Counted from the stretch's first letter, positions 6,612-15,204 are shown. The stretch: 16,325 nucleotides of DNA from Nonlabens sp. (GCA_023301395.1 JALZUY010000030.1:1-16325); one strand, 5' to 3'. Notes: a model not told the origin generated them from the letters alone. Translations and numbers: made by a program.

Positions 6612-7145
6612 ATGAAAAGAATGTTATTCCTTATGGCCGCTATAACTTTATCTTCTTGCGGCTCACAAAAAGCCATCAATACAGATAGTATAGATCGCAC
6701 TATAGATGATTGGCACCTAGCTGCGGCTGAGGCAAATTTTGACTATTATTTCAATTTAATGACCAGTGATGCCATTTTCATAGGAACTGATGCAACTGAA
6801 AACTGGCAACTTGAAGAGTTTAAAACTTTTTCAAAACCGTATTTTGATAGAGGCAAGGCTTGGTCTTTTACTTCTCTAGAGCGTAACGTTTATAACTCAA
6901 ATGGTGTGATATATTTTGATGAACTCCTTGATACTCAAATGGGAATATGTCGTGGTAGTGGTATTTTAAAAATAGAGAATGGCGTTTATAAAATCGCTCA
7001 CTACGTGCTATCCATAGCCGTTCCTAATGACAATGTTTCTTCCCTTACAGAGCTTAAAAAGCAATGGGATGAAGATTACATCGAGCAACTTAAAAAGAGT
7101 AAAGAATTCATAAAAAGATTAAAATCTCAAATACCTAACAACTAA
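6612..7145 (+). CDS. NTF2/SnoaL-like lipoprotein of unknown function
   Basis: The protein has 177 residues from the ATG at 6612. It starts with a lipoprotein signal (MKRMLFLMAAITLSSC, lipobox LSSC, lipidated Cys16), so it should sit in the envelope. The body resembles the SnoaL/DUF4440 branch of the NTF2-like fold: a DSIDRTIDDWHLAAAEANFDYYFNLMTSDAIFIGTDATENW helix-strand unit, LEEFKTFSKPYF, then strands ending in GSGILKIENGVYKIAHYVLS. An ATG-less extension to 6558 was rejected because it would bury the signal peptide 18 residues inside. The fold usually forms a small cone with a ligand pocket or catalytic site, but no ligand can be named. A lysine-rich helix closes the protein. The peptidase relic begins two bases after its stop. 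Confidence 0.82.
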   Translation: MKRMLFLMAAITLSSCGSQKAINTDSIDRTIDDWHLAAAEANFDYYFNLMTSDAIFIGTDATENWQLEEFKTFSKPYFDRGKAWSFTSLERNVYNSNGVIYFDELLDTQMGICRGSGILKIENGVYKIAHYVLSIAVPNDNVSSLTELKKQWDEDYIEQLKKSKEFIKRLKSQIPNN

Positions 7146-7147
7146 CT

Positions 7148-7278
7148 ATCAAAAGAGAACTCACCATATTACTATTACTGAGCGTTATGTTCAGTTTTGC
7201 GCAAAAAAGGCACTATCTCACGACGATTATGATTTATGGAAACGAGTAAGCATCAAAAAAACATTTAAAACAGTATAA
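7148..7278 (+). pseudogene. Decayed N-terminus of a secreted S9-type (prolyl oligopeptidase-like) peptidase
   Basis: Frame 1 from 7148 reads (I)KRELTILLLLSVMFSFAQ, a complete signal peptide whose initiator appears as ATC instead of ATG. At the A6 run (7203-7208) the frame must shift by one base, as if one A had been lost. It then reads KKALSHDDYDLWKRVSIKK and stops at TAA 7276-7278. The junction Q-KK-ALSHDDYDLWKRV resembles the start of mature Bacteroidota S9 family peptidases. The rest of the roughly 700-800 codons is gone. Three lesions (lost start, frameshift, truncation) argue for a real relic and not one sequencing error. The family call rests on a short remembered motif, so it is moderate. 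Confidence 0.55.
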
Positions 7279-7546
7279 AATCCATGTCTTTCTTCTCATG
7301 AGAAATATGTCTATTTCATATAAAAACCAGCTTTAATGAAAGAAGCAAATGGGTTATGAATTCGATTCCGGCACACCTATTAAGATGTAATCTCTATCGC
7401 CTTCGTGAACAAAAAACCCGTTGAAATACATGATTAAATAAAAAACTCTATACTGTTAGTTTTCACACATATTAAGACAAAAAGAAGTAGTTGTTACTAA
7501 ACCGTGAGACCTACTTAGTATATTGCGCAGCATTCAAACCATAATT
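7279..7546. other. Non-coding stretch, probably degenerate sequence plus leader of the next gene
   Basis: No open frame of useful length with family likeness was found. A 12-base perfect palindrome TTCTCATGAGAA lies at 7293-7304. Fragments such as KWVMNSIPAHLLRCNLYRLR can be read near 7340-7410 without a start codon. They may be further relic sequence, but the support is thin. The last 100 bases should hold the promoter of the propeller gene. A weak TATATTG (7519-7525) is the only candidate. Confidence 0.4.
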
Positions 7547-10500
7547 ATGAAGTTATTCCCCTATTTATTCCTCTTAGTATTTGTATTTGTTACAGCACAA
7601 CCTAGTGCAGACAATCCATGGATGGATCAATTACGACAAGAAAAAAGCGGTGAACTCACCTATCAAGACATTAAAAATGCTGGTGAGGCTTACTGGGCAA
7701 CACATGACAAGGATGCAAAAGGTAGTGGATACAAACCATTCATGAGATGGATTGATGCAGCAGCGTCTTATGTTAAAGTAGATGGTACTCTTCAAGGAGC
7801 AAGAGATTTAGAGCAAATTATGAATAGTCGTAGTATTCAAAAAAGCACACTTGTTGATAATTCAAACTGGAATGCAGTAGGACCTTTTACAACTCTAGGT
7901 ACAGGTTCCTGGTCAACAGGACAAGGAAGAGTAAACACGTTGACTGTAGACCCTAATAATGCAAACACTTATTATATAGGTGCTCCAGGTGGAGGAATTT
8001 GGAAATCTATAGATGCTGGTGTAAACTGGACTCCTTTATCAGATTTTCTAACTGAAATAGGAGTTAGTGCTATAGCAGTAGACCCTACAGATTCAAACAC
8101 CATTTACATAGGAACTGGTGATGATGATGGTGGAGATACATTCAGTATAGGTTTAATGAAATCTACTGATGGCGGACAAACATGGAACAGTACTGGATTA
8201 ACATTTACAGGTGCAACAGGTAATATTAGCGAAGTTTATCTTGATCCTAGGGATAGTAATAAAATATTTGTTTCATCAAATCAAGGATTTTATAGATCCA
8301 CTAATGGCGGTTCTTCGTTTACTAGAACTTTTGCTGGTAATGTGAAAGATATTAAGCTAAAACCAAATACACCAGATACGATTTACTTAAGTACAATTAA
8401 CTCTTTTCAAATTTCAACAGATAATGGATTGACATTTTCACAACCTTCAACTGGATTACCTTCAGGTATGAGAAGAAGTGTTATTGCTGTCACTCCAGCA
8501 AATGTAAACTACGTATATCTCCTCATTATCGATAATAGCGCAGGACTATTAGGCATTTATAGATCAACTAATAGCGGTGCTACTTTTACAAGAAGAGATA
8601 ATGGAACGGATATATTAGAAAGTGGCCAAGGTAATTTTGACCTAGCCTTTGAAGTATCTCCTACAAATGCTGAATTACTTTACACAGGATGTCTAAATGC
8701 TTGGAGATCATTCAATGGAGGAACTTCTTTTACAAAAGTAAATTCATGGAGTAACCCAACTGGCGCTAGCTATACACATGCAGATATTCACCAGATCAGA
8801 CAATTTGGATCTGAATTATTTGTTATGTCTGACGGTGGTGTATATCGTAGTGGAAATAGTGGGAATAGTTTCACAGATTTAACAGCAGGAGCGCAAATAG
8901 GCCAGTTTTACAGAATTGCAGTTAGCGCTCAATCAAGTGCAGACATCGTAGGTGGTTTGCAGGATAATGGTGGTCATACACGAAGTGGTGATCTGTGGAA
9001 AAACTTTTATGGAGCTGACGGTATGGATGGAGGAATTAATCCACTCGACTCAAACATAAGATATGGTTTTATTCAAAGTGGTGGTGGACTATATTTCACT
9101 GATAATGCAGGAAACACACTTCAAGGTTCAATTAGTCGCCCATCAAATGAAACCGGAAACTGGATTACACCTCTTAAAACAGATAGTCAAGGAACTATTT
9201 ATGTAGGATACACACGTTTATATAAAGTTCAGAATGGTAGTTTTGCTATTGTTTCGTCGCCATTTGGTGCCAATATTGATGTTTTGGAAATTGATCCTAG
9301 TGATGACAATACTATATATATGGCTATTAACAGCCAATTGTATCGTAGTACAAATGCAGGTGTAAACTTTACTCAAGTAGCTGGGTTTCCTCAAGACATA
9401 ACTGCAATAGAAGTAAGTAACAACGATAGTAACATTGTTTATGTTTCGACTCGATTTTCTTTTGGTAGTGTTTATAAAAGTGATAATCAAGGAACCAGCT
9501 TTACAGATATTACTTCAAATCTTCCTAACTTAGGTAAGAACACCTTAGCTAGTTTACCGTTGAGTATAGACGGCGAGTTATTTGTAGGTACTACAAGAGG
9601 TGTTTATAAATATGATGAAGTGACCACTCAATGGGACACATTTAATAACAACTTACCTAATGTAAATATTAGAGATTTAGAGGTGAACGCTGTAGACAAT
9701 ATTCTTACTGCAGGAACTTATGGTAGAGGTATTTGGCAAACATCAGCTCTTGCAGGTCCACCACCTACAGATATTAATTTAGTAAGCATTACAACTTCAA
9801 ACAGTTCTACAACTTGTAGTAGTTCTGACGTGGATGTGGTTCTTCAAAACGGTGGAACTAATATGATCAATTCTTTCAATCTTACTTATTCTGTAAACGG
9901 TGGAGCTACATTGAATAATAGTTACAGTGTTGTTATTCCATCTCAAGGTCAAACTACAGTTACTATAACTGGATTAAATCTTAATCTAGGTTCAAATGAC
10001 CTATCAGTTACCGTAGATACGTTTAATGATGCATTTGCAAGTAATAATACGGAAAGCACAACAATCTTGAAAAACAATACAGGTGTCATCAATGATATTC
10101 ATCAATTTGAAAATAGAGATTTCCTTACTTTCAATCAATCAACTGGTGCTAATCTATGGGAACGCGGAGTTCCTACTGGAATCGTTTTGAACCAAGCAGT
10201 AAGTGGCTCTCAAGTTTATGCGACTAATCTAGGTGGTGAACATCCTAATGATACGGTTGCTTACTTATTTACCGGTTGTTATGATCTAGTAGGACTTAAC
10301 AATCCTACTCTACAATTTGAAATGGCGTTTGAGTTAGAATTAAATTGGGATATTATGTATATGGAGTCTAGTACTGATGGTGGAACTACATGGAATACAC
10401 TAGGAAGTTCAACAGACCCTAATTGGTACAATTCAAATAGAAGTCCCAATGGTATAAATTGTACAAACTGTGTAGGTGCTCAATGGACTGGAACAGACGC

Positions 10501-10897
10501 CACTATGAAAACATACTCTTATGACCTATCTGCCTTCAGTTCTGAGAACAATATTACATTCAGATATGTATTCCAATCAGATCAATCCGTTACTGAAGAA
10601 GGAGTCGTTATTGACAACGTAGTAGTTACAGGAACACTTAGTAATGATGACAGACAACTTCAAGATTCTTACAGAGTTTATCCTAACCCATCAAAAGGTG
10701 ATTTCACTCTTTCTTGGAATAACTCAGATTCATTTGACTATGCGATTTATGACGTTACTGGTAAACTAATAACTACTAAATCAAATAACTCAGGTGATTC
10801 TCACGAAATTAATATTTCGGGTGTTGCAAATGGAATGTACTTTTTAAACATAACTACTGCAACTGGAAACATAACTGAAAAGCTTATTGTTAACTAA
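7547..10897 (+). CDS. Secreted beta-propeller (sortilin/BNR-like) protein with T9SS sorting tail
   Basis: The protein has 1116 residues. A signal peptide (MKLFPYLFLLVFVFVTAQ) leads to a long region (about 130-740) with at least nine Asp-box-like repeats of the form S-x-D/N-x-G-x-x-W/F, for example KSIDAGVNW, KSTDGGQTW, RSTNGGSSF, RSTNSGATF and KSDNQGTSF. These repeats mark a VPS10/sortilin- or sialidase-type propeller. A CARDB-like beta domain (about 742-840) and a jelly-roll-like domain (about 850-1030) follow. The last ~75 residues, from YRVYPNPSKGDF to TEKLIVN, form a type A T9SS C-terminal sorting domain, so it is exported by type IX secretion and attached or released at the surface. ATG 7547 was preferred over TTG 7523, which adds eight residues before the signal peptide. 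No catalytic residues could be assigned; adhesion or glycan binding is possible. Confidence 0.88.
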   Translation: MKLFPYLFLLVFVFVTAQPSADNPWMDQLRQEKSGELTYQDIKNAGEAYWATHDKDAKGSGYKPFMRWIDAAASYVKVDGTLQGARDLEQIMNSRSIQKSTLVDNSNWNAVGPFTTLGTGSWSTGQGRVNTLTVDPNNANTYYIGAPGGGIWKSIDAGVNWTPLSDFLTEIGVSAIAVDPTDSNTIYIGTGDDDGGDTFSIGLMKSTDGGQTWNSTGLTFTGATGNISEVYLDPRDSNKIFVSSNQGFYRSTNGGSSFTRTFAGNVKDIKLKPNTPDTIYLSTINSFQISTDNGLTFSQPSTGLPSGMRRSVIAVTPANVNYVYLLIIDNSAGLLGIYRSTNSGATFTRRDNGTDILESGQGNFDLAFEVSPTNAELLYTGCLNAWRSFNGGTSFTKVNSWSNPTGASYTHADIHQIRQFGSELFVMSDGGVYRSGNSGNSFTDLTAGAQIGQFYRIAVSAQSSADIVGGLQDNGGHTRSGDLWKNFYGADGMDGGINPLDSNIRYGFIQSGGGLYFTDNAGNTLQGSISRPSNETGNWITPLKTDSQGTIYVGYTRLYKVQNGSFAIVSSPFGANIDVLEIDPSDDNTIYMAINSQLYRSTNAGVNFTQVAGFPQDITAIEVSNNDSNIVYVSTRFSFGSVYKSDNQGTSFTDITSNLPNLGKNTLASLPLSIDGELFVGTTRGVYKYDEVTTQWDTFNNNLPNVNIRDLEVNAVDNILTAGTYGRGIWQTSALAGPPPTDINLVSITTSNSSTTCSSSDVDVVLQNGGTNMINSFNLTYSVNGGATLNNSYSVVIPSQGQTTVTITGLNLNLGSNDLSVTVDTFNDAFASNNTESTTILKNNTGVINDIHQFENRDFLTFNQSTGANLWERGVPTGIVLNQAVSGSQVYATNLGGEHPNDTVAYLFTGCYDLVGLNNPTLQFEMAFELELNWDIMYMESSTDGGTTWNTLGSSTDPNWYNSNRSPNGINCTNCVGAQWTGTDATMKTYSYDLSAFSSENNITFRYVFQSDQSVTEEGVVIDNVVVTGTLSNDDRQLQDSYRVYPNPSKGDFTLSWNNSDSFDYAIYDVTGKLITTKSNNSGDSHEINISGVANGMYFLNITTATGNITEKLIVN

Positions 10898-10921
10898 GCT
10901 TTAATTCTTATGATCACTTTT

Positions 10922-10952
10922 AAAAGCTCACATTTATGCGGGCTTTTTATTT
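10922..10952 (+). terminator. Terminator after the T9SS propeller gene
   Basis: AAAAGCTC (10922-10929) pairs with GGGCTTTT (10940-10947) through eight pairs including one T·G, around a 10-base loop, and runs into TTTATTT. It lies 25 bases after the stop codon. Confidence 0.78.
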
Positions 10953-11058
10953 GACCGCTAGTTAATTATAAATTAAAGAATATATAATACCAGCAAACTA
11001 TTCTTATATTTCCTATCTGTTTTTTAAAGACACTACTAACCTATCTAATATTCTTATT

Positions 11059-13107
11059 ATGAATTTAAAACTTACCGTTGTAGGTGCTTGCATAGCTGCA
11101 ATTGCTCTTACATCATGTGACAATGAACTAAAAACATATCCTGGACTAGACATGACAGCCATGGATACTAGTGTTTCACCTAAAGACGATTTCTATCGTT
11201 ACGTAAATGGAACATGGATAGACTCCACTGAGATTCCAGCAGATCAAACCGTTTGGGGTGGATTCAATAAACTAAGAAAAGATACAGATGCTGATGTGCT
11301 TGCCATTCTAGACAGAGCAATGAACGATAAAGATCTTGACGCATCCTCAGATCAGGCCAAAGCCGTTTATGTGTTTCAAAGCATTATGGATACAGAATCT
11401 AGAGATCAAGCAGGCTATGAACCTTTAACACCTTATCTAGAACAAATCGATGCAGTAAAATCTGTAGATGAAATCCCTGCTTTACTTGCAGATCTTTCTT
11501 CAAAAGGATTAAGAAGTTTTTACGGCTTCGGTGCAGGACCCGATGCTCAAAACACTGATATAAACGTAGCTCAAATGGGTCCAGGCTCCATAGGAATGCA
11601 ACGTGAATATTATATTGATCTTGATGATGCAGACAACAGAGAAAAATTAGCTGCATATGAAAAGCACGTAGCACGCATGTTAACACTTACTGGAACAGAT
11701 CCAGTAAAAGCAATGCAAGATGCTCAAACTGTAATAGCAATTGAGACTAAAATGGCGCAGCCACGTTTAGACAAAGTTGCACGTAGAAATCCCCTATTGA
11801 GTTATAACCCTATGAGTATGGACGAGTTCAAAACTCTAGTTCCAGCTATTAACTGGGATGAATATTTTGACAAACTTGATGTGAAAGAATTTGACAACAT
11901 CATTGTTTCTCAACCAGCATATATGACGGCATTGAATAACATGTGGGACAATAGCAATCTCGAGGCTATGAAAACTTATATGCGATGGACTATGGTTGAC
12001 GGTGCTGCCGGCATGCTTTCAACAGAGCTTGAAAACGCAAACTGGGATTTCTACAGTAAAACTATGCGTGGTGCAAAAGAACAACGCCCACGCAATGAGC
12101 GTGCACTAGGAACTGTTAATGGAACTCTAGGTGAAGCGCTAGGACAACTTTACGTAAGTGAAAAATTCCCTGCCGAGGCTAAGGCTAAGGCAAAAGAAAT
12201 GATCGAGTATGTAAAAAAAGCATATGAAGTACGTATCAATGGACTAGCATGGATGAGTCCAGAAACAAAAACTAAAGCCGTTGATAAACTTAACGGGATG
12301 ACCATTAAAATAGGATATCCAGACAAGTGGAAGGATTACTCTGAGATGGAAATAAAAAGCCCTAAAGATGGTGGAACTTTATTTGACAACATGCTTGCAG
12401 TTCAAGCATGGAACTATCGCGACAACCTTAATAAATTAGGTGAAAAAGTTGATAAAACAGAATGGTTTATGGCTCCACAAACGGTGAACGCATATTATAA
12501 TCCATACTATAATGAGATTGTTTTCCCTGCAGCTATTTTACAACCACCTTTCTACGACTATGAGGCAGACGCTGCTTTTAACCTTGGTGGAATGGGTGCT
12601 GTAATAGGTCATGAAATTTCTCATGGGTTTGACGATAGCGGTGCAAAATTTGACGCAAACGGTAACATGACTAACTGGTGGACAGATAGTGATAAAACAC
12701 AATTTGAAGCACTAGGTAAAGACCTTGCAAACCAGTACAGCGCTATAGAAGTACTACCTGGAGTGAATATCAACGGTGAATTTACATTAGGTGAAAACAT
12801 AGGTGATTTAGGTGGAGTAAATGCTGCTTATGACGCGCACCAGTTATGGATGGAAGATAAAGGACGACCAGACGCTATTGATGGATTCTCACCAGAACAG
12901 CGTTTCTTCCTGAGTTGGGGAACAGTATGGCGTACAAAAATGCGTGATGAGGCATTAAAGCAACGTATCAAAGGTGACACACATTCACCAGGTATGTATC
13001 GCGGTTATGTGCCACTTCAAAATATTGATGCATTTTACGATGCGTTTGAAATCACTGAAAATGATGGTATGTATATCACTCCTGACGATCGAATCAAAAT
13101 CTGGTAA
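11059..13107 (+). CDS. M13 family zinc metallopeptidase, lipoprotein (PepO-like)
   Basis: This is a 682-residue neprilysin-type endopeptidase. The signal ends in lipobox LTSC, giving lipidated Cys20. The following DNE is acidic, as in the surface-export signals of some Bacteroidota lipoproteins, so an outer-membrane location is likely. The catalytic domain shows NAYYNPYYNEIVFPAAILQPPF (substrate strand), the HEISH zinc motif (His518, Glu519, His522) and ENIGDLGG with third ligand Glu579 and Asp583. The N-terminal half (SPKDDFYRYVNGTWIDSTEIP onward) is the large capping domain of the family. The C-terminus ends IKIW and lacks the cysteine seen in vertebrate members. M13 enzymes cut oligopeptides, usually before hydrophobic residues. 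It has its own terminator and stands next to a secreted ester hydrolase and a peptide ABC ATPase, which fits peptide use. Confidence 0.95.
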   Translation: MNLKLTVVGACIAAIALTSCDNELKTYPGLDMTAMDTSVSPKDDFYRYVNGTWIDSTEIPADQTVWGGFNKLRKDTDADVLAILDRAMNDKDLDASSDQAKAVYVFQSIMDTESRDQAGYEPLTPYLEQIDAVKSVDEIPALLADLSSKGLRSFYGFGAGPDAQNTDINVAQMGPGSIGMQREYYIDLDDADNREKLAAYEKHVARMLTLTGTDPVKAMQDAQTVIAIETKMAQPRLDKVARRNPLLSYNPMSMDEFKTLVPAINWDEYFDKLDVKEFDNIIVSQPAYMTALNNMWDNSNLEAMKTYMRWTMVDGAAGMLSTELENANWDFYSKTMRGAKEQRPRNERALGTVNGTLGEALGQLYVSEKFPAEAKAKAKEMIEYVKKAYEVRINGLAWMSPETKTKAVDKLNGMTIKIGYPDKWKDYSEMEIKSPKDGGTLFDNMLAVQAWNYRDNLNKLGEKVDKTEWFMAPQTVNAYYNPYYNEIVFPAAILQPPFYDYEADAAFNLGGMGAVIGHEISHGFDDSGAKFDANGNMTNWWTDSDKTQFEALGKDLANQYSAIEVLPGVNINGEFTLGENIGDLGGVNAAYDAHQLWMEDKGRPDAIDGFSPEQRFFLSWGTVWRTKMRDEALKQRIKGDTHSPGMYRGYVPLQNIDAFYDAFEITENDGMYITPDDRIKIW

Positions 13108-13127
13108 GATTCAAATTCTACAAAATC

Positions 13128-13158
13128 AAAAGGCTTTCTTAATTGAGAGCCTTTTTTT
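13128..13158 (+). terminator. Terminator after the M13 peptidase gene
   Basis: AAAAGGCT (13128-13135) and AGCCTTTT (13148-13155) form a perfect 8-pair stem that can extend by three inner pairs (T·G, T-A, C-G). A run of seven T follows (13152-13158). It begins 20 bases after the stop. Confidence 0.87.
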
Positions 13159-13170
13159 ATGGAGTTCATT

Positions 13171-13178
13171 TATCTTTA
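13171..13178 (+). promoter_or_regulatory. Candidate -7 box of the ester hydrolase gene
   Basis: TATCTTTA, one base from TAnnTTTG and identical to 6598-6605, lies 22 bases before the ATG at 13201 and just behind the previous terminator. No -33 TTG is visible because the expected place is taken by the terminator's T run. Confidence 0.35.
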
Positions 13179-13200
13179 AGCCAGCATTAAAGCTATTCTT

Positions 13201-15114
13201 ATGAAACAATTTTTACTAGTTGCGTTAGTGGTTTTAGGTTCCGCTTTCGCGAAAGCGCAATCCTCAACAAAACAAGAGTACATAAAAGCAAATTATACTA
13301 AAACCGTTCACCAGGTCGAGATGCGTGATGGTGTGAAATTATATATGCAGGTTTATAGTCCTAAAGACAATTCTAAAAAATATCCAATTCTTATGCAACG
13401 TACACCTTATAGTGTGCGCCCATATGGAGAAGATACATATCCAAGCCGTCTAGGGCCTAACGAATTACTCATGAAGGAAGGCTACATCTTTGTTTATCAA
13501 GATGTGCGTGGTAGATGGATGAGTGAAGGAGATTTTGATAACATGCGACCTAATATTCCTGGGAATGACATCAATAATAAGGAAGATATTGATGAAAGCT
13601 CAGACACTTATGACACCGTAGATTGGTTAGTAAAAAATCTACCTAATAACAATGGTAAAGTAGGTCAATGGGGAATTTCTTATCCAGGATTTTACACAGC
13701 AGCTGCATTACCAGACGCGCATCCATCACTTGTTGCAAGCTCACCACAAGCACCTATAGGAGACTTTTTCTTTGATGATTTCCATCACATGGGCGCAACT
13801 CTACAAAGTTATATTCTTGCCTATCCTCTTTTTGGACATCAAACAGAACCTACTACAGAGAGCTGGTATAATGACAAATGGGATAAATTACGTGCCGCTG
13901 GAAACATGAATGATTCTTATGAATTCAACATGGGAATAGGTCCATTGAAAAATGTAACTGAAAACATTTATCCCGATAATTTTTTCTGGAAGGATGTTGC
14001 ATCGCATCCTAATTATGATGAATTCTGGCAAAAACGTTCTATTATTCCTCATTTAAAAAATGTAGACCATGCCGTAATGACTGTAGGTGGTTGGTTTGAT
14101 GCTGAGGATCTATATGGACCATTGAACATTTACAAAAATGTAGAACGGAACAATCCTGAGAATAAAAACAACATGATCGTAATGGGACCATGGAGTCATG
14201 GAAACTGGGCCCGTGAGCCAGGAAGTCAAATCGTGAATCACATCCATTTTGGTGATAGTATATCTACATTCTACCATAGAGAAATAGAAACACCATTTTT
14301 TGAGCATCATTTAAAAGGAGAGAAAAACCCAACACTACCTGAAGCTTATATGTTTGACACAGGATTAAAGCAATGGGAAAAGTTCATGCAATGGCCACCA
14401 CAGCAAGATGAAATTATTTTTGGCTTTGGTAAAAACGGTGAACTTCTTGTAAATGAAAAAGGAGATAAAAAATTAAATCACACTTACACTAGTGATCCAT
14501 CTAAGCCTGTACCGTTTAGAAGTGAAATAACTCCAGTGACATTTACTCCTAGAGCTTATATGACAGACGATCAACGTCACGCTTCAAGAAGACCAGATGT
14601 ACTCACCTTTCAAACAAATATTCTTGAAGATAACATGAGACTTGCAGGAGAAATTCAAGCAAATCTTGAAGTAATTCTTAAGGGAATTACTGATGCAGAT
14701 TTTATTGTCAAGGTTATTGATGTATATCCTGGTGACATGAAAAATGAAGAACATACTCCAGACCATGTAACTCTTGCTGGATATCAACAGCTCGTAAGAG
14801 CAGAGACTTTTAGAGGACGTTTTAGAGATGATTTCTCACAGCCTCAACCATTTAAAGAAGGAAAGAAAACAAAAGTAAATTTTCCTTTACAAGACGTTTT
14901 ACACACCTTTAAAAAAGGTCACAGAATAATGATTCAAATTCATAGCACGTGGTTCCCATACATAGATCGCAATCCACAGAAATATGTCGAGAATATCTTT
15001 GAAGCAACTGAAAGTGATTTCACTGTAGGACAAGTAACTATAACTGGTGCAAGTTCAGTAACTGTAGGAGAAAATAATGGAATAGAAATGCAGTTGCCTA
15101 AGATGAAGCAGTAA
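13201..15114 (+). CDS. Secreted CocE/NonD serine hydrolase, likely alpha-amino acid ester hydrolase type
   Basis: This 637-residue protein has a signal peptide (MKQFLLVALVVLGSAFAKAQ) and so acts in the periplasm or outside. The alpha/beta-hydrolase domain has RDGVKLYMQVYSP, QDVRGRWMSEGDF, the nucleophile elbow GISYPG with Ser160 and oxyanion Tyr161, then Asp300 (GGWFDAED) and His333 (GPWSHGNW). The jelly-roll C-terminal domain of the S15/CocE family follows from about residue 440. Ser-Asp-His spacing (140 and 33) is close to that of Xanthomonas alpha-amino acid ester hydrolase. DDFHH (192-196) and DAED (300-303) match the acidic cluster that binds the substrate's alpha-amino group in those enzymes. 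Substrates would be esters or amides of alpha-amino acids, possibly including beta-lactams. An X-Pro or glutaryl acylase activity is the alternative. Signal-peptide DNA contains the 16-base palindrome. Confidence 0.88.
   Translation: MKQFLLVALVVLGSAFAKAQSSTKQEYIKANYTKTVHQVEMRDGVKLYMQVYSPKDNSKKYPILMQRTPYSVRPYGEDTYPSRLGPNELLMKEGYIFVYQDVRGRWMSEGDFDNMRPNIPGNDINNKEDIDESSDTYDTVDWLVKNLPNNNGKVGQWGISYPGFYTAAALPDAHPSLVASSPQAPIGDFFFDDFHHMGATLQSYILAYPLFGHQTEPTTESWYNDKWDKLRAAGNMNDSYEFNMGIGPLKNVTENIYPDNFFWKDVASHPNYDEFWQKRSIIPHLKNVDHAVMTVGGWFDAEDLYGPLNIYKNVERNNPENKNNMIVMGPWSHGNWAREPGSQIVNHIHFGDSISTFYHREIETPFFEHHLKGEKNPTLPEAYMFDTGLKQWEKFMQWPPQQDEIIFGFGKNGELLVNEKGDKKLNHTYTSDPSKPVPFRSEITPVTFTPRAYMTDDQRHASRRPDVLTFQTNILEDNMRLAGEIQANLEVILKGITDADFIVKVIDVYPGDMKNEEHTPDHVTLAGYQQLVRAETFRGRFRDDFSQPQPFKEGKKTKVNFPLQDVLHTFKKGHRIMIQIHSTWFPYIDRNPQKYVENIFEATESDFTVGQVTITGASSVTVGENNGIEMQLPKMKQ
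13242..13257. repeat. 16-base perfect palindrome CGCTTTCGCGAAAGCG, copy 2
   Basis: This is identical to the copy at 4164-4179. Here it encodes Ala-Phe-Ala-Lys-Ala at the end of the hydrolase signal peptide, in the same reading phase as copy 1. Confidence 0.85.
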
Positions 15115-15160
15115 CTTAAAGTAGGCGATATTTCAGTCTACAATTCATAGTAACATTTGT

Positions 15161-15204
15161 AAGCTGATACGTTTCACCATTTGGTAAATCTGTATCAGCT
15201 TTTC
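15161..15204 (+). terminator. Terminator after the ester hydrolase gene
   Basis: AAGCTGATAC (15161-15170) and GTATCAGCTT (15192-15201) form a perfect 10-pair stem. The 21-base loop can fold further (ACC/GGT). The tail is only TTTTC, short for a terminator, but the strong stem placed 46 bases after the stop supports the call. Confidence 0.72.

Noticed and set aside
7349..7372. TTCGATTCCGGCACACC, which looks like the T-loop and 3' end of a tRNA
   Set aside because: The bases flanking the loop cannot form the five-pair T stem (the G53-C61 pair is missing), and no acceptor, D or anticodon arm is present upstream.
7340..7410. Fragment reading KWVMNSIPAHLLRCNLYRLR, reminiscent of the start of hexapeptide-repeat acyltransferases
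   Set aside because: It has no start codon, stops soon after, and shows no hexapeptide repeats. The likeness is to a short, loosely conserved stretch only, so it was not called a relic gene.
9218..9490. Minus-strand open frame of 90 codons inside the propeller gene
   Set aside because: It is antisense to a long, domain-supported coding region and has low-complexity content. It is a shadow frame.
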